Assembly (NCBI GenBank): GCA_025361685.1
Contig: JANYKE010000032.1
Span: forward strand, 1-14,338
DNA: 14,338 nt
DNA from: Eubacteriales bacterium
GTDB taxonomy: Bacteria; Bacillota; Clostridia; JANYKE01
Reading direction: 5' to 3'
Part shown: positions 8,963-14,338 of the stretch, piece by piece
Layout: each line of letters begins with the position of its first letter
How positions within the stretch are numbered: the first letter of the stretch is position 1
Position numbers and translations under genes: made by a program
The notes under the pieces: model-generated
The model's input: only the letters and a program-made list of their open reading frames with translations
Databases searched by the model: none
What the model was told of the DNA's origin: nothing

Positions 8963-9041
8963 TGCGTAGCTAGAAATAAATTTGATAATGAATTACTGAT
9001 TAGCAGAATAATAAATTGTAATAAAGACGGGGGTGAAAATT

Positions 9042-9755
9042 TTGAAAAAAACTACCGTTTACAAATTGGAGAATTCCACAAATCTTAGTGACTGGAAATT
9101 GGAAGGTTTTGGGGCAATCGAGATTACTGAAACAGGCGAGATAATAATCTCGACCAGAAGAGTTGCGGGAAATAAAAAGGCAACTAATGTATGGCTAAAA
9201 GATATTGAACTTCCGAATAATTTTGAAATCTCGTTTGATTTCAGAAGCAATTCTGAAAATGGAAATACAATGATTATTTTTAATGCGATGCCTTTAAAAC
9301 TGGAAAAGCTGTGGGATGATCCGCGAGAAGATGCGGCATATTGCGATTTGGCATCTTATTCAAAAATGCAAGCATACACAGTTGGGTTTCACCGTGCAGC
9401 ATATGACAGACCATCTGTATTGAGGAAGATTGGCGGAATGGTTCCTAAGAGGTGGGGGGACGCGCCTTGGCCTTCACCTGAGTGGCAGGAAATGGATGCA
9501 ATTACAACAATTAACTCAGGAGTTGAAGCGCTTTCCATAAGTGATAAAGGAATGACACAAAACTTCAGACTGGTAAAGTTTGAAAACCGAATTACATTTT
9601 ATTGCAATGATATAATTGTTCATGATTGCTTTGATGAACTTCAATATCCATATTGTGATAAAGTTTTGGTTGGCGGAAGAATGGCTTTTCGAAATTTTGT
9701 CGGACCGGCAGAGGATTTCTACAGCAATTTTGTGATCAGTGAACTGACAGACTAA
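9042..9755 (+). CDS. YesU-like DUF1961 family protein
   Basis: The 237-residue product resembles the DUF1961 family, whose known member is Bacillus subtilis YesU from the rhamnogalacturonan-use cluster; the fold is a concanavalin-like jelly roll and the enzyme activity is not established. Features seen: the N-terminal stretch with SDWKLEGFGAIEI, strands FEISFDFRSNSENG and TMIIFNAMPL, a central Tyr/His/Arg-rich segment (YTVGFHRAAYDRPSVLRKIGG), then NFRLVKFENRITFYCNDIIVHD and a Gly-rich GGRMAFRNF near the end. There is no signal peptide, so it should be cytosolic. A GTG at 9033 would extend it by three residues, but that GTG lies inside the ribosome site GGGGGTGA (9028-9035), so I use the TTG at 9042. 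It lies 20 bases before the oxidoreductase gene, suggesting a shared sugar-related task. The identification is from remembered family pattern. Confidence 0.75.
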   Translation: MKKTTVYKLENSTNLSDWKLEGFGAIEITETGEIIISTRRVAGNKKATNVWLKDIELPNNFEISFDFRSNSENGNTMIIFNAMPLKLEKLWDDPREDAAYCDLASYSKMQAYTVGFHRAAYDRPSVLRKIGGMVPKRWGDAPWPSPEWQEMDAITTINSGVEALSISDKGMTQNFRLVKFENRITFYCNDIIVHDCFDELQYPYCDKVLVGGRMAFRNFVGPAEDFYSNFVISELTD

Positions 9756-9775
9756 AAATATTGGATGGTGTATGG

Positions 9776-10858
9776 ATGATAAAAGTTGCAATTATCGGAT
9801 GCGGAAAAATCGGACTTGATTTTCATGCGGCTGCATATATGAAAAATGACAATGCAGAAATAAAATATTTTTGCAACACTTCTATTGAAAAAGCAGAAAC
9901 AGCTGTAAAGAGATTTGGCTGTGGGAAAGCGGTAAGCGACTACAGAGAAATATTAGCCGATCCGGAAATTGATGCAGTTTCCATCTGTACACCTAACTCC
10001 TCGCACGCTAAAATATCAATTGATTTTTTGAATGCGGGAAAAAGTGTTTTCTGTGAAAAACCGATTGCAGCAACATTTGATGATGCACAAAAAATGCAGA
10101 CAGCACAACATGCATCAAATAAAATTCTTGCAATTGCGCTTGTTAACCGATATAACAACGGTGTTAATTTGATTAAGGAATATATTGAGTCGGGAAAACT
10201 TGGAGAGGTTTTTCATGTCTATGCAAGTTTTCGTGATCACAGATCGATACCCGGTTTGGGCGGACCGTTTACGTCAAAGGCAGCTTCGGGCGGAGGTGCG
10301 CTGATAGATTGGGGAGTCCATTTTTTGGATGTAATAATGTATTGCCTCAATGATCCAAAACCATTGACAGTCTCAGGTGAGACGTTTTGCAAATTGGGCA
10401 AAGATATTTCCGGTTATGTCTTTGATTACATGTGGGCCGGACCGCCGGTGGCCGATGGCGTCTATGATGTTGAGGATTCGGTGACCGGGCTGATACGAAC
10501 GACCGGACCAGTGATTAGTTTTAACGGCGCTTGGGCACAGAATATTGCGCATAAAGAAAAGTATATCGATTTTATGGGAGACAAGGGCGGAATTCGTTTT
10601 GAGTTTGGAAGTAATTTTACTTTTTATACAACAGAAGGCAATAAGCTGGTTTCGTTTGAGCCTGAGTTTGAGAAGGGCAACAGTTTTGAAAATGAGATTA
10701 ATTTGTTTGTGGCTGCTGTTGAAGAATTAGAGTCTGATAATGATTTGGTGCCGGCAAATCATTTGCCTTCTGATATTAATACTGTTATTATCACATCAAG
10801 AATTATTCAAGCGATTTATGATTCGGCCGAAATTCACAAGGAGGTTAGTTTGGTATGA
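9776..10858 (+). CDS. Gfo/Idh/MocA family NAD(P)-dependent oxidoreductase
   Basis: This 360-residue protein belongs to the Gfo/Idh/MocA family, which oxidises or reduces sugars, inositols and related polyols with NAD(P). Residues 1-120 form a Rossmann fold with the dinucleotide motif GCGKIG (8-13); E94-K95-P96 is the conserved EKP; and D178 and H182 in GGGALIDWGVH fit the catalytic/substrate motif. The C-terminal part is the family's open beta-sheet domain. An upstream TTG (9761) is also in frame, but the ATG at 9776 gives the normal MIKVAIIG start and has GGATGGTG (9763-9770) five bases ahead, so I chose it. The substrate cannot be read from the sequence; the YesU-like neighbour suggests a plant-cell-wall or other sugar derivative. 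Its stop overlaps the start of proC (ATGA). Confidence 0.9.
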   Translation: MIKVAIIGCGKIGLDFHAAAYMKNDNAEIKYFCNTSIEKAETAVKRFGCGKAVSDYREILADPEIDAVSICTPNSSHAKISIDFLNAGKSVFCEKPIAATFDDAQKMQTAQHASNKILAIALVNRYNNGVNLIKEYIESGKLGEVFHVYASFRDHRSIPGLGGPFTSKAASGGGALIDWGVHFLDVIMYCLNDPKPLTVSGETFCKLGKDISGYVFDYMWAGPPVADGVYDVEDSVTGLIRTTGPVISFNGAWAQNIAHKEKYIDFMGDKGGIRFEFGSNFTFYTTEGNKLVSFEPEFEKGNSFENEINLFVAAVEELESDNDLVPANHLPSDINTVIITSRIIQAIYDSAEIHKEVSLV

Positions 10859-11661
10859 AGATTGGATTTATTGGTTTAGGATTTATGGGTAAGCCGCTGC
10901 TTAATGGAGTGGTTAACAGTGGAATGACTGATAGTGCGCGGGATATTTGGACATATGATACTGATTCTGATTTGCTCGCGGCGACTGGTAAAGAGCTGGG
11001 TGTTACGGCTGCTGCAAGTGCCGGCGATCTGATTAGTGCTTGTGATGTTATTGTTATGTGTCTTAAGCCTAATGTTACAAAGATAGTTCTGGAGGCAGAG
11101 AAGGATAGTTTTACTTCTGATAAAGTTATGATTTCAATTGCGGCGGGTGTTTCACTTGATACATATGCACAGATTCTGGGTGCGGATAGGAAGATTGTGA
11201 GAGTTATGCCTAACAGGCCGGCGATGGTAGGAGATGGCGTAACATTGATTTCATATGGAACAAGTGTCCAAGACGATGATAAGAATTTGGCTAAGAAAAT
11301 ATTTTCAAGTGTTGGTTCAGTATATGAATTGGATGAAAGACTTATGAATGCCGGTGTCGCCTTGACAGGAAGCAGCCCCGCATATGTGTTTATGTTTATA
11401 GAAGCTATGGCGGATGCTGCCATAGAACAAGGAATACCGTCTGACATCGCTTTGACTCTCGCAGCGCAAGCGGTGCGAGGTTCCGCCCACATGGTAATTG
11501 AAACCGGAATCAGTCCGCAGGAACTCATAAAGGCCGTATGTTCCCCGGGCGGAACGACGATTGAGGCTGTCAAAGTCCTAGAAGAGGAACACTTGCACAA
11601 CTCAATCGCCAAAGCAATGTCCGCTTGCACCAAACGTGCCGTCGAACTAAGCAAAAACTAA
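10855..11661 (+). CDS. proC: Pyrroline-5-carboxylate reductase
   Basis: ProC reduces 1-pyrroline-5-carboxylate to L-proline with NAD(P)H, the last step of proline synthesis. The 268-residue product has the N-terminal Rossmann domain with GFIGLGFMGKPLL, the VIVMCLKPN strand and VRVMPNRPAMVGDG, then the helical dimerisation domain with ALTGSSPAYVFMFIEA (169-184) and the active-site SPGGTT (230-235). The length is normal. The ATG overlaps the stop of the oxidoreductase by four bases and has a strong AAGGAGG (10839-10846 region) inside that gene. Codon use changes within the gene: by hand count 5 of the first 122 codons end in C, against 33 of the last 106, and the switch lies near the domain boundary (about codon 163). 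Both halves look functional. Confidence 0.94.
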   Translation: MKIGFIGLGFMGKPLLNGVVNSGMTDSARDIWTYDTDSDLLAATGKELGVTAAASAGDLISACDVIVMCLKPNVTKIVLEAEKDSFTSDKVMISIAAGVSLDTYAQILGADRKIVRVMPNRPAMVGDGVTLISYGTSVQDDDKNLAKKIFSSVGSVYELDERLMNAGVALTGSSPAYVFMFIEAMADAAIEQGIPSDIALTLAAQAVRGSAHMVIETGISPQELIKAVCSPGGTTIEAVKVLEEEHLHNSIAKAMSACTKRAVELSKN

Positions 11662-11676
11662 ACCAGGAGGCAAACT

Positions 11677-12126
11677 TTGAAACATGTCAAAATCTATACA
11701 GACGGAGCCTGCTCAGGAAATCCCGGCCCCGGAGGCTACGCAGCAATACTAATCTATAAAGAAACCGAAAAGGAACTCGTTGGATTTTCCCAAGAAACCA
11801 CCAACAACATTATGGAACTCACGGCTGTAATCGAAGGCCTTAAATACCTTAAAGAAAAATGCGCAGTCACCATTTACAGTGACAGCGCATATGTTATAAA
11901 CGCATTTGAAAAAAGTTGGATTTACGATTGGGAAAAAGCAGGTTGGACTCGAGGCAAAAAACACGAAGAACTAAAAAATAAAGAACTCTGGAAACAGCTG
12001 CTAAATCTTTCCAAGCAACACGAAGTTTCATGGATAAAAGTCAAAGGCCATTCCGATAACAAATACAACAACCGCTGTGACGAACTTGCAGTAGATATAA
12101 TAATTAGCAAGCGCGAGGAGAAATAA
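11677..12126 (+). CDS. rnhA: Ribonuclease HI
   Basis: RNase HI cleaves the RNA strand of RNA-DNA hybrids, such as R-loops and replication primers. The 149-residue product shows the full catalytic set in its usual places: D9 in YTDGACSGNPGPGG, E47 in NNIMELTA, D69 in YSDSAYV, H125 in VKGHSDN and D135 in NRCDELA. The basic handle region is present around 81-104 (Trp/Lys-rich, WEKAGWTRGKKHEELKNKELW). The start is the TTG at 11677, with a strong CCAGGAGG (11663-11670) upstream and the correct N-terminus. It is 15 bases after proC and shares that gene's late C-rich codon use: about 46 of 149 codons end in C, unlike genes further left. The Nudix gene starts two bases after its stop. Confidence 0.95.
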   Translation: MKHVKIYTDGACSGNPGPGGYAAILIYKETEKELVGFSQETTNNIMELTAVIEGLKYLKEKCAVTIYSDSAYVINAFEKSWIYDWEKAGWTRGKKHEELKNKELWKQLLNLSKQHEVSWIKVKGHSDNKYNNRCDELAVDIIISKREEK

Positions 12127-12128
12127 TA

Positions 12129-12608
12129 ATGGATCACACAGAAAAATGGATACGAAGCGAACCGGGATTTAAGGGGAAAATAATATCGGTTGAAACTCAA
12201 TATGTTGAACTTCAAAATGGAAAAATAGTTACCAGAGATGTTGTTCTTCATCCCGGCGCAGCTGCAGTTGTCCCAATAAATGACAATAATGAAATTTATC
12301 TCGTCAGACAATTTCGAAAGCCCATTGACCAATCTCTTCTTGAAATACCGGCCGGTAAGCTCGACGTCCCCGGTGAGGAGCCACTGGTATGTGCTATTCG
12401 TGAGTTGAAAGAAGAAACCGGTCTTGAAGCCGGCAAAATGACATTTTATTCATCTGTATTTTCATGCCCGGGGTTTTCAAACGAAGTCCTTCACATCTAC
12501 ATAGCTACTGAATTGAAGATGGGGAAATCAAAAACGGACGATGACGAATTTTTATCCGTTGAAAAATATCATATTGATGAATTAATAAGGATGATTGAAG
12601 ATGGCTAA
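12129..12608 (+). CDS. nudF: Nudix hydrolase, ADP-ribose pyrophosphatase type, C-terminally truncated
   Basis: Nudix enzymes of this group hydrolyse ADP-ribose to AMP and ribose 5-phosphate. The 159-residue product has the usual N-terminal strands, EIYLVRQFRKPIDQSLLEIPAGKLD, and the Nudix box from G76 to L99 with R91, E92, E95 and E96. The box has one extra residue between its Gly and first Glu compared with the usual Gx5E spacing. The family normally runs to about 180 residues and ends with a helix like DGKTIIGLL. Here the frame stops at TAA (12606-12608) right before that motif, which is still encoded in the same frame at 12609-12677. The truncation may impair the dimer-forming tail or be a recent mutation or sequence error. 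It starts two bases after rnhA, with GAGGAG at 12115-12120. Confidence 0.88.
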   Translation: MDHTEKWIRSEPGFKGKIISVETQYVELQNGKIVTRDVVLHPGAAAVVPINDNNEIYLVRQFRKPIDQSLLEIPAGKLDVPGEEPLVCAIRELKEETGLEAGKMTFYSSVFSCPGFSNEVLHIYIATELKMGKSKTDDDEFLSVEKYHIDELIRMIEDG

Positions 12609-12677
12609 ATCAGAGATGGAAAAACTATTATCGGAATCCTCGCTGTTGCAAACATGCTTCGTAAACAACCAAAGTAG
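12609..12677 (+). pseudogene. Detached C-terminal codons of the Nudix gene after an in-frame TAA
   Basis: In the same frame as the Nudix gene, directly after its TAA, 22 codons read IRDGKTIIGIL and on to MLRKQPK, then stop at TAG (12675-12677). This matches the conserved end of ADP-ribose pyrophosphatases, where the interrupted position is commonly Lys or Glu, both one base away from TAA (AAA or GAA). Restoring one residue would give a protein of 182 residues, the normal family length. There is no ribosome site or start codon for separate translation. The last 50 bases also encode the 3' end of the convergent methyltransferase gene on the other strand. Confidence 0.75.
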
Positions 12678-13485
12678 TCGCAAATCCAACGTTAAGTGAT
12701 TCGCAGCTTCCAAACATCGGAATAATTATTTTCTTATAATCACAATCACTCTTATGCCAAGCAGTTGAAATGCCATTGAACTCATTGCCGGCCACAATTG
12801 CAACATGTCCGGAATAATACTGTTCACAATAGTTTTCCTTTGCCGTCAAATCAGTTAAATAAACTTTAAATTTGTTTTCATTCAGCCAAGAAACAGCATC
12901 ATCAAAATTCATTTCAAAAACAGGGACGTTAAATGTGGAACCAAGCGCACCTCTAATAATTCGAGAGTTTGTCATTTTAACAACGCGATTAACAACTATT
13001 ACCGCATCAACACCGACAGCATCACATGAACGAATAATCGCACCTATGTTGCCCGGTTGTTCTAACCCGTCCAAGATTGCAACAATACTATTCTTACGTG
13101 AACATATATTCAAAGACTCGAGAGTCTTTGGCGGCAGACTGCAGATGCAAAAAAAAGAATCAGCACCCTTTCGCTCACTAATCCGCACACAAGCCTTCTC
13201 TGTAATTTCATACGATTCTCCTGCTAGATTTATGCCTTCAAATACTACACGTTCAAAAACTTTTGCATCTAAAACAGATTTATGACTATATAAGAAATAA
13301 TGCAACTTGATTTTATGTGTCAATATCTTCTCAATTGCCCAATCACCTTCCGTAATAAAGAGTGATTCATAAGGAATTGCAGGATCAATATGAAGATCCT
13401 CAGGGATCTTCTTGTTTGCCGACAGGCACACAGCCAGCTTAATAATTTCAACTGATTTATCGCCGGATTTTAAAGATTTTCCCAT
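12628..13485 (-). CDS. SpoU/TrmH-family RNA 2'-O-ribose methyltransferase
   Basis: This 285-residue protein is a SPOUT-fold methyltransferase that puts a methyl group from S-adenosylmethionine on a ribose 2'-OH in tRNA or rRNA. An N-terminal substrate-binding part (about 20-105, with ESLFITEGDWAIEKIL) precedes the catalytic domain. Motif 1 is ILDGLEQPGNIGAIIRSCDAVG (about 137-158, R152 the likely catalytic Arg); motif 2 is IVAGNEFNGIS (230-240); motif 3 is IIIPMFGSCESLNVGFAT (253-270). Minor changes from consensus include NEFNG where NEGNG or NEGxG is common. Specificity between 23S rRNA and tRNA cannot be told; the N-terminal part looks more like the rRNA-type enzymes. AAGGAGG (13503-13497) lies 11 bases before the ATG. 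Its 3' end faces the Nudix gene with 19 bases between stop codons. Confidence 0.92.
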   Translation of the reverse strand: MGKSLKSGDKSVEIIKLAVCLSANKKIPEDLHIDPAIPYESLFITEGDWAIEKILTHKIKLHYFLYSHKSVLDAKVFERVVFEGINLAGESYEITEKACVRISERKGADSFFCICSLPPKTLESLNICSRKNSIVAILDGLEQPGNIGAIIRSCDAVGVDAVIVVNRVVKMTNSRIIRGALGSTFNVPVFEMNFDDAVSWLNENKFKVYLTDLTAKENYCEQYYSGHVAIVAGNEFNGISTAWHKSDCDYKKIIIPMFGSCESLNVGFATTLVVYEACLQQRGFR

Positions 13486-13513
13486 GACGGTGTTCGCCTC
13501 CTTTATTTGCGTT

Positions 13514-13542
13514 ATTATAACATATATATATTAATTGGTCAA
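13514..13542 (-). promoter_or_regulatory. Promoter of the RNA methyltransferase gene
   Basis: Reading the minus strand, TTGACC (13542-13537), a 17-base spacer and a perfect TATAAT (13519-13514) make a near-consensus sigma-A promoter. Transcription would start near 13507 and give a leader of about 20 bases carrying the AAGGAGG site. The -35 lies four bases from the first of the repeats at 13547-13610, so a protein bound there could affect this promoter as well as the divergent one. Confidence 0.8.
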
Positions 13543-13546
13543 AATC

Positions 13547-13610
13547 GATTCGAAGCGGAATAATTTGTGATTCGAACCGGAATGATTTGGATGTGCACTT
13601 GAATGATTTG
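13547..13610 (+). repeat. Three helically phased direct repeats between divergent promoters
   Basis: Two adjacent 22-base units at 13547-13568 and 13569-13590 match at 19 of 22 positions, each beginning GATTCGAA. The common core GAATRATTTG occurs three times, at 13558-13567, 13580-13589 and 13601-13610, at steps of 22 and 21 bases, close to two helical turns. The third core lies on the -35 of the amaP promoter. Such spacing places the sites on one face of the helix and suggests an operator array for a regulator of amaP or of both genes. No regulator family is identified. Confidence 0.75.
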
Positions 13611-13627
13611 TGCTTTTCGTATATAAT
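13599..13627 (+). promoter_or_regulatory. Promoter of amaP
   Basis: TTGAAT (13599-13604), a 17-base spacer and a perfect TATAAT (13622-13627) form a sigma-A-type promoter with a weaker -35. The start of transcription would be near 13634, about 29 bases before the amaP ATG. The -35 overlaps the third repeat core (13601-13610), so the site is placed for either repression or activation. Confidence 0.78.
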
Positions 13628-13630
13628 GAG

Positions 13631-13651
13631 CTAAGAAAATGTAATTCTTAG
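13631..13651 (+). promoter_or_regulatory. Leader inverted repeat touching the amaP ribosome site
   Basis: CTAAGAA (13631-13637) and TTCTTAG (13645-13651) are perfect complements around a seven-base loop. The 3' arm ends in the first bases of the ribosome site AGGAGGT (13650-13656). If the transcript includes the 5' arm, the hairpin would partly mask the ribosome site or form a 5' stem; the predicted start near 13634 would remove part of the arm, so its role is uncertain. Confidence 0.45.
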
Positions 13652-13662
13652 GAGGTATTTTC

Positions 13663-14205
13663 ATGAAAATATATTTCAGAATATTAATTGCGATATACTC
13701 TTTATGTGCAATGGGTTTAGGAACACTAGCGGTTTTTGCTTGGTATAATCCATATTTTTTAAATGAACAGTATGACAATTTGACATTTTTAACTTCTCAG
13801 TCAAGATATTCAAGCATAATATTTGCTACCCTTGCATTTATTTTTATTCTGCTAAATTTGATTTTTCTTATCACAGCATTTGTTCCCGAAAAAGACAATG
13901 ATGTAGTAATGAGAAAAAATGAGCAGGGTGAAGTAGTAATATCATTTGCAAGTATCAATGCAATTGCGATTATTGTTGCAGAAAGATTTCAGGAAGTTAA
14001 TGACGTTAAGAGCAAAGTAATAAAGATCAAAGATTCAGTCGGATTAGTATTAAAGATAAAAGTTTTTGCTGAGGCGACGATTCCAAACCTGGCTGAAAGT
14101 ATGCAAAAAAAGATTAAAACTACAATCGAGAATAACACCGGAGTTAAAGTTGAAACAGTAAAAATTCAAGTTGAAAATATTCAAACCTCATTTAAACCAA
14201 ACTGA
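13663..14205 (+). CDS. amaP: Alkaline shock response membrane anchor protein AmaP
   Basis: AmaP anchors Asp23-type alkaline shock proteins to the membrane in Gram-positive bacteria and is tied to envelope stress. The 180-residue product has two hydrophobic helices (about 5-28 and 50-73) separated by a short polar loop, followed by a soluble Asp23-like domain (about 84-178) with strands GEVVISFASINAIAIIVAE and LVLKIKVFAEATIPNLAESMQ and the ending VKIQVENIQ. This architecture and length match AmaP. AGGAGGT (13650-13656) sits six bases before the ATG. The DUF2273 gene begins 34 bases after its stop, the usual partner order in amaP-DUF2273-asp23 operons; asp23 is expected just outside the window. 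Confidence 0.88.
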   Translation: MKIYFRILIAIYSLCAMGLGTLAVFAWYNPYFLNEQYDNLTFLTSQSRYSSIIFATLAFIFILLNLIFLITAFVPEKDNDVVMRKNEQGEVVISFASINAIAIIVAERFQEVNDVKSKVIKIKDSVGLVLKIKVFAEATIPNLAESMQKKIKTTIENNTGVKVETVKIQVENIQTSFKPN

Positions 14206-14239
14206 TTTATTTTCTATATTCCTTTAGGAGGAAAACAAA

Positions 14240-14338
14240 ATGGAATTTTTGAAAAAAGTAATTAACATATATAAAGAAACTCCTATCGAAGCGAAGGGCG
14301 GAGTTTTGGGTGCTGTAATAGCTTTTATGTTTTTTTTG
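14240..14338 (+). CDS. DUF2273 small membrane protein, 5' part
   Basis: An ATG at 14240 with AGGAGG (14226-14231) nine bases earlier opens a frame that stays open to the window edge. The 33 visible residues are a short charged N-terminus (MEFLKKVINIYKETPIEAKGG is the order, ending in a Gly pair) followed by the start of a hydrophobic helix (VLGAVIAFMFFL). DUF2273 proteins are membrane proteins of about 60-80 residues that sit beside amaP and asp23; the neighbour and the pattern support the call, but the truncated sequence alone would not be enough. Confidence 0.72.
   Translation, partial: MEFLKKVINIYKETPIEAKGGVLGAVIAFMFFL

Noticed and set aside
9033..9041. GTG at 9033 as the start of the DUF1961 gene
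   Set aside because: The GTG is part of the ribosome site GGGGGTGA itself; the TTG at 9042 has correct spacing.
8963..9041. Possible promoter or terminator between ntpD and the DUF1961 gene
   Set aside because: TTGATA (8982-8987) and AATAAT (9007-9012) are 19 bases apart, a poor spacing, and no GC-rich hairpin with a T-run is present. A separate promoter is possible but not supported enough to list.
9761..9775. TTG at 9761 as the start of the oxidoreductase
   Set aside because: It would add five residues before the standard MIKVAIIG start, and the best ribosome site (9763-9770) overlaps it and serves the ATG at 9776.
10845..11654. Long open frame of about 269 codons antisense to proC
   Set aside because: It is almost exactly the complement of a well-conserved proC. 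Its product is Ser/Ala/Ile-rich without a recognisable domain, and no ribosome site or promoter fits. It arises from the codon use of proC.
12606..12608. Reassigned TAA stop codon
   Set aside because: Most other genes in the window end normally at TAA, with some TAG and TGA, and no other gene has an internal TAA, so a general recoding is excluded.
12601..12699. Short frame starting MAKSEMEKLL at 12601, overlapping the end of the Nudix gene
   Set aside because: It runs about 32 codons in another frame, has no ribosome site, and lies across the tail-coding and methyltransferase 3' sequence, which explain the bases better.
12872..13285. Open frame of 137 codons on the plus strand inside the methyltransferase gene
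   Set aside because: The minus strand encodes all three SPOUT motifs over this range, and the plus-strand product has no recognisable pattern or ribosome site.
13547..13610. Repeats considered as a CRISPR remnant
   Set aside because: There are only three short, imperfect, nearly adjacent copies with no spacers and no cas genes; the promoter geometry explains them better.

Overview
The window is a run of AT-rich DNA from a low-GC Gram-positive bacterium, most likely an anaerobic member of the Clostridia. Evidence for this is the bacterial V-type ATPase operon, the Shine-Dalgarno sites close to AGGAGG, the TTG starts, the sigma-A-like promoters, and the AmaP/DUF2273 envelope-stress genes at the right end. 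The assignment is by gene content only; there is no rRNA or other taxonomic marker.

Layout. (1) Positions 3-260 hold the 3' end of a YgjP-type metallopeptidase gene. (2) A clear promoter at 267-295 drives a nine-gene operon for a V/A-type rotary ATPase (344-8962), in the order peripheral stalk H/G (ntpF), C, I, K, F (ntpG), E, A, B, D. All nine core subunits are present and intact: the catalytic A and regulatory B headpiece, D and F central shaft, C connector, E and H peripheral stalks, and the I and K membrane motor. Several genes use TTG starts, and B and D overlap by one base. (3) A second co-directional group follows without an obvious terminator: a YesU-like DUF1961 protein, a Gfo/Idh/MocA sugar oxidoreductase, ProC (four-base overlap with the oxidoreductase), RNase HI and a Nudix ADP-ribose pyrophosphatase. 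The second half of proC and all of rnhA have a markedly different, C-rich third-codon-position usage. (4) A SpoU/TrmH-type RNA methyltransferase lies convergently on the minus strand. (5) Divergent from it, amaP and the start of a DUF2273 gene run off the right edge.

The points most worth a second look are an in-frame TAA that cuts the Nudix gene just before its conserved C-terminal motif, with the motif still encoded downstream; three helically phased repeats between the divergent trmH and amaP promoters, one sitting on the amaP -35; the codon-usage switch at the ProC domain boundary; and an NtpK with a signal-peptide-like N-terminal hairpin in place of the first c-type hairpin. I see no mobile element, CRISPR array, tRNA or rRNA, and no intergenic stretch over 300 bases. 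I did not find a wholly new multi-gene system.
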